Of a stretch of 64,000 nt of DNA, positions 59,134 to 64,000 are shown in pieces. The DNA comes from Bog-159 sp963785255. Lineage in GTDB: Bacteria > Acidobacteriota > Terriglobia > Bryobacterales > Bryobacteraceae. Positions within the stretch are counted from its first letter, which is position 1, and the number at the start of each line of letters is the position of its first letter. The DNA lies in NCBI GenBank assembly GCA_963785255.1, contig CAWAUR010000010.1:1-64000 (forward strand), read 5' to 3'. The position numbers and the translations under genes were made by a program. A model generated the notes under the pieces. That model was not told the DNA's origin. It worked only from the letters and a program-made list of their open reading frames with translations, and did not search any database.

Positions 59134-59650
59134 CCGGTTGACCTCCCATGAGGGATGGGACGACATTCGCACGAGACTATCCCCGACGATCGTTAAGGTT
59201 GCGTCCGGGGCCGCCGCCCACCCCAATGTTAGAAATGAGGCCGATGACCCAAACGCTCGGCTTCGGGGCTGAGACTTCGGGGGGGCATCCCTAACCCATT
59301 GTAACCGGCGAGCGCGTCGGCGACGGCGCGTTGACCTCGCGGCGGAACGGTCGGCTCCCGAGTACGCGCCGGTGCGTTGACGTCTACATCCGTCCCGATC
59401 GGGCGCCGGAGTTACAGGAGGCTGCGAGTTCCTCCAGCGGCGAATCACGCCGTCACCGCCCGCTGCCAAAGGACCCGTTTCCCGCCACCCACTGTTAGGA
59501 GGGTGGTGACGATGAATACCAGGCGTGGTACCTGTAGGGGCGAGTATGTGTAATTCTTCGCAGGTATTCGAAAAGGTAAGTTGACGCTGTAGCGCCGGAG
59601 GGGCTACTCTTAACAAAATCCACTTTCGGAGGGATGAGGCGTGCCCGAAA
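59134..59650. other. intergenic region with duplicated 5' fragment
   Basis: 59222-59312 repeats the start region of the LolA-like gene (55945-56036). The rest, about 59313-59620, holds small direct elements (GGCGACGGCGCGTTGAC, CCGGTGCGTTGACG) but no gene. GGAGGG at 59628-59633 is rather far from the sulfatase start. Confidence 0.5.
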
Positions 59651-60805
59651 ATGAGAAAGGACGATTCGCAGAAGGCCGGCAGCATGGACCGGCGGAAGTT
59701 TCTGGAAGCCCTGGGCGCTGCGGCCGCCGCGGGCGTCTTCCTGGAGCGCGGGGGCGGGGGCGCGGCGAAAGGCGACGATAGCCAGACATATTATTATCTC
59801 GACTCGTACAACGATGTTAGCCCCGTCGATCCAGCCGTCATAGCGTTAGGAATTTACCCGCCGCCGCTGCCACCGGGATACCAAACCCCCACCGGCCCGC
59901 CGGACGCCCGGCCTCCGGGGCGGCTTGGCCGACGTGGCGGCGGGCTAGCGCCCGCGGAGGCCGACGACGGCGGCGACGGCTGCATGGGGACTGCCACCTA
60001 CCCGTCCGACTCCACGCCGCCCAACATCCTCCTTATCATGGTCGACCAGATGCGAGCGCCGCGCTGGCTGCCGGCATTTTACGACGATCCCTGGGACCCG
60101 GCGCCGAACGGATGGGAGGGCTTCACCGCCACCTACCTTCCCGAGATTAACTTCCTCTACAACCACTCCTTCGTATTCCCGAACTATTTTCCAGCGGCGA
60201 CACGGTGCTCGCCCTCGCGGGCAACCTTGCTCACGGGGCTGTACTCGCAGCAGACCTGTATGTTCAAGACGATCAACGTCGAAACCGACACGGCGGGCAA
60301 CAAAATCTATCCTCCCTCGTTAATTCCGTACGCTCAGGGGGGATTCCCGACAATCGGAGACGTGTTAAGCCAGAACTTGTTCGGCAGTAGCGCCGACCCG
60401 GTTCCCTACACGCCCGTCTGGATTGGCAAGTGGCACGTCTCGGATCCCCCGGGCGGCGGAACGACGCCGGGGTCGAACGGTCCCCAGGATTACGGCTTCG
60501 ATCCCAAGTACTCGCTGCCAAGCCCCAACCACTACGGCAACTACCCCAACGCGCCCGGCTACCCTTCGCCCGACGGTGACGAGAACGAGGGCAATGCGGG
60601 GCTCTTCCTTGACGGCAACCTGTTACAAAGTGTGCAGGCCGACTACGTGTTCGACTCGCCGCCGTTTCCCAGCCCGGGAGCGCCAGCCCCTCTGATGAAT
60701 CCCGCCCTCAACGATAATGCCATACTGCAGGCGTTTAACCTGGGCTCACACAGAACGGCACAGGCGCACCCTCCACGCCCTGGTTTGCCGCCGTCAGCTT
60801 TGTGA
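59651..60805 (+). CDS. sulfatase, N-terminal part (frameshifted gene)
   Basis: 384 codons before the shift. The start has a Tat-like signal (MDRRKFLEALGAAAAAGVFLE at residue 12). The catalytic signature RCSPSRATLLTGLYSQQ (about 190-206), with the Cys that becomes formylglycine, follows PPNILLIMVDQMRAPRW, the metal-binding start of the alkaline-phosphatase fold. Then YTPVWIGKWHVSD with the Lys/His pair of sulfatases. After NLGSHR (about 60755) the frame goes wrong; a missing base moves the protein into the frame of the next entry. Cell envelope or exported enzyme; substrate unknown. Confidence 0.8.
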   Translation: MRKDDSQKAGSMDRRKFLEALGAAAAAGVFLERGGGGAAKGDDSQTYYYLDSYNDVSPVDPAVIALGIYPPPLPPGYQTPTGPPDARPPGRLGRRGGGLAPAEADDGGDGCMGTATYPSDSTPPNILLIMVDQMRAPRWLPAFYDDPWDPAPNGWEGFTATYLPEINFLYNHSFVFPNYFPAATRCSPSRATLLTGLYSQQTCMFKTINVETDTAGNKIYPPSLIPYAQGGFPTIGDVLSQNLFGSSADPVPYTPVWIGKWHVSDPPGGGTTPGSNGPQDYGFDPKYSLPSPNHYGNYPNAPGYPSPDGDENEGNAGLFLDGNLLQSVQADYVFDSPPFPSPGAPAPLMNPALNDNAILQAFNLGSHRTAQAHPPRPGLPPSAL

Positions 60806-62028
60806 ACCCCCACGACATCACCGACTTTCCTTACAGCTTTGCGCTTGCCAACGGCGGAAGCGACTACGGCAACTCCACGAACCCTCACCACACCGGATTT
60901 CTGCCGCCGCCCACATACGAGTACGATTGCGCATATCCAGGCTGCGCCGCCAATCAATGGGAGGCCACCGACATTCAGGCCCTGACGGCCGGCGGTACGC
61001 CCTACACAACAAGCGGCGATTACTCGCCGCCCTCGGGCTGGAACTACGCTGACGATCCCGCAGTCGAGCCTTACGCCACCTACAATTCCGCGACGGGCCA
61101 GTACGGGAAGCCGGGGCTACAGAGCTACTACCAAAGCCAGTCAGACGAGGGTGCCGGCCCGATAAAAGGCGCCCCCATGACCTATCCGCCGACGACCTCG
61201 CCCTCCGTCGACGGCTGGGTAGGGTTCCTGAACTACTATTTCTGGCTTCAGTACTGCGTGGACCTGCTCATCCACCAGGCGAGGACGACGGTCGACGCGG
61301 CCTTCCCGGAGAACACCTGGCTGATTTTCACCGCCGACCACGGCGACTACGGCGGTTCCCATTGGCTGCACGCCAAGGGCGGCGCTTTGTACGACGAGGT
61401 GATCAACACGCCGCTGTACATCAGCGACTCGACCCAGCGGAGCAACCCGGACACGGTACGCTTGATTCGCAATTTCGTATGCTCGAGCGTCGACGTACTG
61501 CCCTTTGTCTATAGCATGGCGCTGGGAAACGAGAGCTGGCGTCGCTACTCCTGTGACATCATAAGTTATCTCGGCGGAGTGTACTACCCCGGGCAGGGTC
61601 GCGAGTCGATCCGTGACGCCATCATGTCCGGGGACACCGCGAAGCAGCGGCGCGTCGCCTACGACGCCTCGACGGGCGTGGGCATCGCATGCATTAGCTC
61701 GAATCCAAATGGCCAGAACTGGCAGCCGTATATCATCCACACCACGGACGAGTTCTCCTCCGGAGTGGTGGGCAGCCCCAGTCATGCCATCGCGTTCCGC
61801 ACGGTGGATATCACCCAAACCCTAAGCGGAAGCAGCTACGTGCAGCCGTACGGGGGAGGGAAGCTCGGGATCTACAACTACTGGAACGCGGACAGCTCAT
61901 GCAGCACTTCCGGCACCCCCACCCAGCCCCCGACGCCCACCTCAGGCAGCTACCCACAGTACGAGTTTTACACGTATCCGGACAATGCCGGCGAGGAGGG
62001 CAACGAAGGCGTGACCGCCGTCAATTAG
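60802..62028 (+). CDS. sulfatase, C-terminal part
   Basis: Continues the preceding sulfatase after the frameshift. Sequence before the first GTG, in the same frame, reads GAPSTPWFAAVSF, and then VNPHDITDFPYSFALANGG. Later NTWLIFTADHGDYGGSHWLHAKGGALYDEVINTPLYIS holds the second Asp-His metal site and the usual 'GALYDEVINTPL' run. The frame stops at TAG 62026-62028 but goes on beyond it with good sulfatase-like sequence to TGA at 62233-62235, so this stop is premature. The gene is broken twice. Confidence 0.75.
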   Translation: MNPHDITDFPYSFALANGGSDYGNSTNPHHTGFLPPPTYEYDCAYPGCAANQWEATDIQALTAGGTPYTTSGDYSPPSGWNYADDPAVEPYATYNSATGQYGKPGLQSYYQSQSDEGAGPIKGAPMTYPPTTSPSVDGWVGFLNYYFWLQYCVDLLIHQARTTVDAAFPENTWLIFTADHGDYGGSHWLHAKGGALYDEVINTPLYISDSTQRSNPDTVRLIRNFVCSSVDVLPFVYSMALGNESWRRYSCDIISYLGGVYYPGQGRESIRDAIMSGDTAKQRRVAYDASTGVGIACISSNPNGQNWQPYIIHTTDEFSSGVVGSPSHAIAFRTVDITQTLSGSSYVQPYGGGKLGIYNYWNADSSCSTSGTPTQPPTPTSGSYPQYEFYTYPDNAGEEGNEGVTAVN

Positions 62029-62235
62029 ACCACGGGCGAGTCCACCCTTTCGACCGCGTCGCTCCCGACGGCCCCACAGGGCCCAACGACATACCTGAAC
62101 GTGTTCAACTACCTCGCGCCCGACGAGCTTTACTACCTTTTCCCGCAGTTCAGCCCTAGCCCTACAGGGAACAACGCCTACGCAACCGCTCTGGGGAACT
62201 ACATGACGTTCCTGAGCCTGATGGGGTATTGCTGA
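62029..62235 (+). pseudogene. sulfatase tail beyond premature TAG
   Basis: In frame with the sulfatase: TTGESTLSTASLPTAPQGP, YLNVFNYLAPDELYYLFPQFSPSPTGNNAYATALGNYMTFLSLMGYC. The last 15 residues are those left as a scar upstream of the first FG-GAP gene. The terminal TGA overlaps the start of the next gene (TGATG). Confidence 0.7.
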
Positions 62236-63635
62236 TGCGTTGGAGCGGCACCGCGTGCGCCCTGGCGCTAGCGCCCGCGATCGCCTGGTCAGCGAGCGTC
62301 ACCCGGCCGACGTTTCGCACGCGTCGTGACTACGTGACCGAGGGCGCCTCCTGGGTTGGCGTGGCCGACACCAACGGGGACAACGTACCCGATCTGGTCG
62401 TCAGCGGTTTCACAACCTGGTTCGGAAGTAAGGCCGGCACGTTCACCCGGGGACCGAAGTCCGATCCTGGAATGGCGTTTTCGGGCGACTTTACGCTGGC
62501 CAGCTTGCGCGGCGACGGGGCCGTCGATGCGGTTGTCGTGGGGCAAGGCAAGGTGCAGGGTCCCTACGGCGTCGGGGTGTGCCTTGGGAACGGCGACGGC
62601 ACTTTTCAACCGGCAGCCTTTTATCCGGCCGGACCGGGCAAAGACACCAACCTCAGCGCTCCCGTCGTCGGAGATTTCAACAACGACGGCATCCCGGACG
62701 TCGCCATCGTGGGAACGAGCGGGGTCTGGCTGTTCACGGGAAGCGGCGGCGGAGCGCTGAACGACGCGGTCCTGATCGCATACGCGGGCTCTGGCGGGGA
62801 GGCCTCCGTGGCGTTGGCCGCCGCCGACTTCGATGGAGGCGGAAACCTAGACCTGGCAGTGCCGACGACAACAGGCCTCGCGGTGCTGCTCGGAAACGGC
62901 AACGGCACATTCAGCCAGGAGAGCTACACATTTCCGCTCCGCGCGCCCACGACTTTCGATACCATAGCCGTAGCGGATCTGTCCGGTAACGGCCATCAGG
63001 ACATTGTACTGGTCCCCGCAGTGAGCGACCACCCGAACCTTAGCATCGCCTATGTCTATCTGGGGAACGGAGACGGAACTTTTTCAGGCCCCGCGACTGT
63101 CGACATGCCCGGGGGATGGGACGTCGCGCTCGGCGATGTGAACGGCGACGGAATCCCCGACTTGGTCAACAGCGCCGGCTACATCGCCCTCGGCACGGGC
63201 AAGGGCACCTTCGGAGTGCCCAACCTTGAGCCGGTCGCGTTCTCTGGATCGTCTGACGTTGTTCTGACAGACCTGCGGAGCAACGGTCTTACAGACATCG
63301 TTACCCAGGCGGGGAACAGCGTCACCTCCGTCCTCCTGAACCGTGGCAAGGGTAAGTTCGAAGACGGCACCTGGTTCTCGGTTCCCGGCGCCATGGGCTG
63401 CGCTGCGCCGGCGGACTACAATGGCGACGGAAGACCCGATCTGGCCATAGCCACTTCCAGCGGAATCGCAATCTTGTTAGGCACGGGAGAAGCCACTGCG
63501 CCGTTCACTACCGGCCCTACGCTTTCGCTTTCCTTTGAGAGCTGTCCCATTGAGGGCGATTTTAACGGGGATGGTATCCCCGACCTGATGGTGGTCAACG
63601 AGACCCAATCCGGCCAGGCGAGCCTTATCCTATAG
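62235..63635 (+). CDS. FG-GAP/VCBS-repeat protein, copy 2 (premature stop)
   Basis: 466 codons from MRWSGTACALALAPAIAWSA. A paralogue of the protein at 56130: same signal peptide, same blades (GDFNNDGIPDVAIVG, GDVNGDGIPDLVNS, ADYNGDGRPDLAIA). At 63633-63635 a TAG replaces the TAC of copy 1 (S-L-I-L-stop for S-F-I-L-Y). After the stop the frame continues to the window edge with repeats. Identity to copy 1 rises sharply from about 63360 on. Truncated protein would lose the last third of the propeller. Confidence 0.8.
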   Translation: MRWSGTACALALAPAIAWSASVTRPTFRTRRDYVTEGASWVGVADTNGDNVPDLVVSGFTTWFGSKAGTFTRGPKSDPGMAFSGDFTLASLRGDGAVDAVVVGQGKVQGPYGVGVCLGNGDGTFQPAAFYPAGPGKDTNLSAPVVGDFNNDGIPDVAIVGTSGVWLFTGSGGGALNDAVLIAYAGSGGEASVALAAADFDGGGNLDLAVPTTTGLAVLLGNGNGTFSQESYTFPLRAPTTFDTIAVADLSGNGHQDIVLVPAVSDHPNLSIAYVYLGNGDGTFSGPATVDMPGGWDVALGDVNGDGIPDLVNSAGYIALGTGKGTFGVPNLEPVAFSGSSDVVLTDLRSNGLTDIVTQAGNSVTSVLLNRGKGKFEDGTWFSVPGAMGCAAPADYNGDGRPDLAIATSSGIAILLGTGEATAPFTTGPTLSLSFESCPIEGDFNGDGIPDLMVVNETQSGQASLIL

Positions 63636-64000
63636 CTCGGCAACGGAGACGGAACCTTCACTTATAAGAGCACGGTGACCATCGCCACCAACATTACCTT
63701 AGGCGGCTTGGTGCTGGGAGACTTCAACGGCGACGGCAACCTGGATTTCGCGCTGGCTACCAATTGGATGGTGCTAGGCAACGGGGACGGGACCTTCCAA
63801 ACGCCTACGCAGATCGTCGCCGGCACGCAGGTCTGGGAGGGTATCAGCACGGGCGACATCAACGGCGACGGTTGGCCGGACTTAGTGCTCTACGAGCCAG
63901 ACTACAGCAGCACTATTGATATCCTGCTGAATAATCAGAAAGGCGGTTTCACCGAGAGCACCGTGAAGGACAACGAGGGGGAGGGGGGAACGACCCGTAC
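63636..64000 (+). pseudogene. FG-GAP copy 2, part after premature stop (runs off window)
   Basis: In frame with the preceding: LGNGDGTFTYKSTVTIATNI, GDFNGDGNLDFALATN, GDINGDGWPDLVLYEPDYSSTIDILLNNQ. At 63975-63990 the G-run is one base shorter than in copy 1 (six instead of seven), which shifts the frame once more just before the window ends. Confidence 0.7.

Noticed and set aside
62026..63635. Two in-frame TAG codons in neighbouring genes, which could suggest TAG recoding
   Set aside because: Several intact genes here (kdsC, nuoB, thyX) end at TAG in the expected place, and the FG-GAP TAG is a simple TAC change compared with copy 1. Mutation is the better reading.

Overview
The window is high-GC bacterial DNA from what looks like an acidobacterium of the Solibacter/Bryobacter type. 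The evidence is gene content: ADOP-type FtsX/MacB permeases paired with PadR regulators, a sigma factor next to a Ser/Thr kinase with kinesin-light-chain-like TPRs, GloVer and HAF repeat secreted proteins, LolA-like secreted proteins, tandem Uma2 nucleases and FG-GAP repeat proteins. No rRNA, tRNA, CRISPR or intact IS element was found. The assignment is inference from gene families; no ribosomal marker is present.

Layout. 0-0.7 kb: DUF433 gene followed by fused remnants of toxin-antitoxin genes. 0.8-3.4 kb: deoxyhypusine-synthase-like gene divergent from a TonB-domain gene. 3.4-12.1 kb: two PadR/ADOP pairs (one intact, one with a large in-frame deletion), an ADOP fragment, and divergent thyX (double-domain) and dut. 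12.1-17.5 kb: broken vapBC, HAD phosphatase, ftsH, tilS and kdsC. 17.5-18.6 kb: small nucleotidyltransferase and membrane-protein remnants. 18.6-24.9 kb: fluoride-response island. 25-30 kb: SNF2/SWIM helicase, an inverted/tandem repeat element, a dead P450. 30-33.8 kb: ECF sigma, HEAT-repeat anti-sigma, DUF4097 and double-PDZ operon. 33.8-37.1 kb: sigma factor with TPR kinase. 37.4-41 kb: HAF, HTH and other fragments plus a GloVer protein. 41-43.8 kb: aceE. 43.9-48.5 kb: large GloVer protein and four tandem Uma2 genes. 48.5-52.2 kb: NAT, orphan nuoB, pgeF, LolA-like, GNAT. 52.2-56 kb: membrane protein, MFS, LolA-like. 56-64 kb: segmental duplication carrying FG-GAP proteins, a disrupted sulfatase and a HigBA-type module.

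The most interesting region is 18.6-24.9 kb. Two separate sequences match the crcB (fluoride) riboswitch fold. One precedes an MFS transporter; the other precedes a five-gene, tightly packed operon: dynamin-like GTPase, CrcB/Fluc fluoride channel, double-DUF190, single DUF190 and IlvD. Both have a downstream segment that can pair either with the aptamer or with the ribosome binding site, which points to translational control by fluoride. The MFS protein and the dynamin-like GTPase are candidate new fluoride-resistance factors.

A second theme is small palindromic repeats (twin hairpins ending in CTGCCCCAC) scattered over the window. They often touch stop codons and in two cases encode the last residues of a protein. 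A third theme is decay: many accessory genes carry frameshifts, stops or deletions, while housekeeping genes (ftsH, tilS, kdsC, dut, ilvD, aceE, nuoB) are intact.
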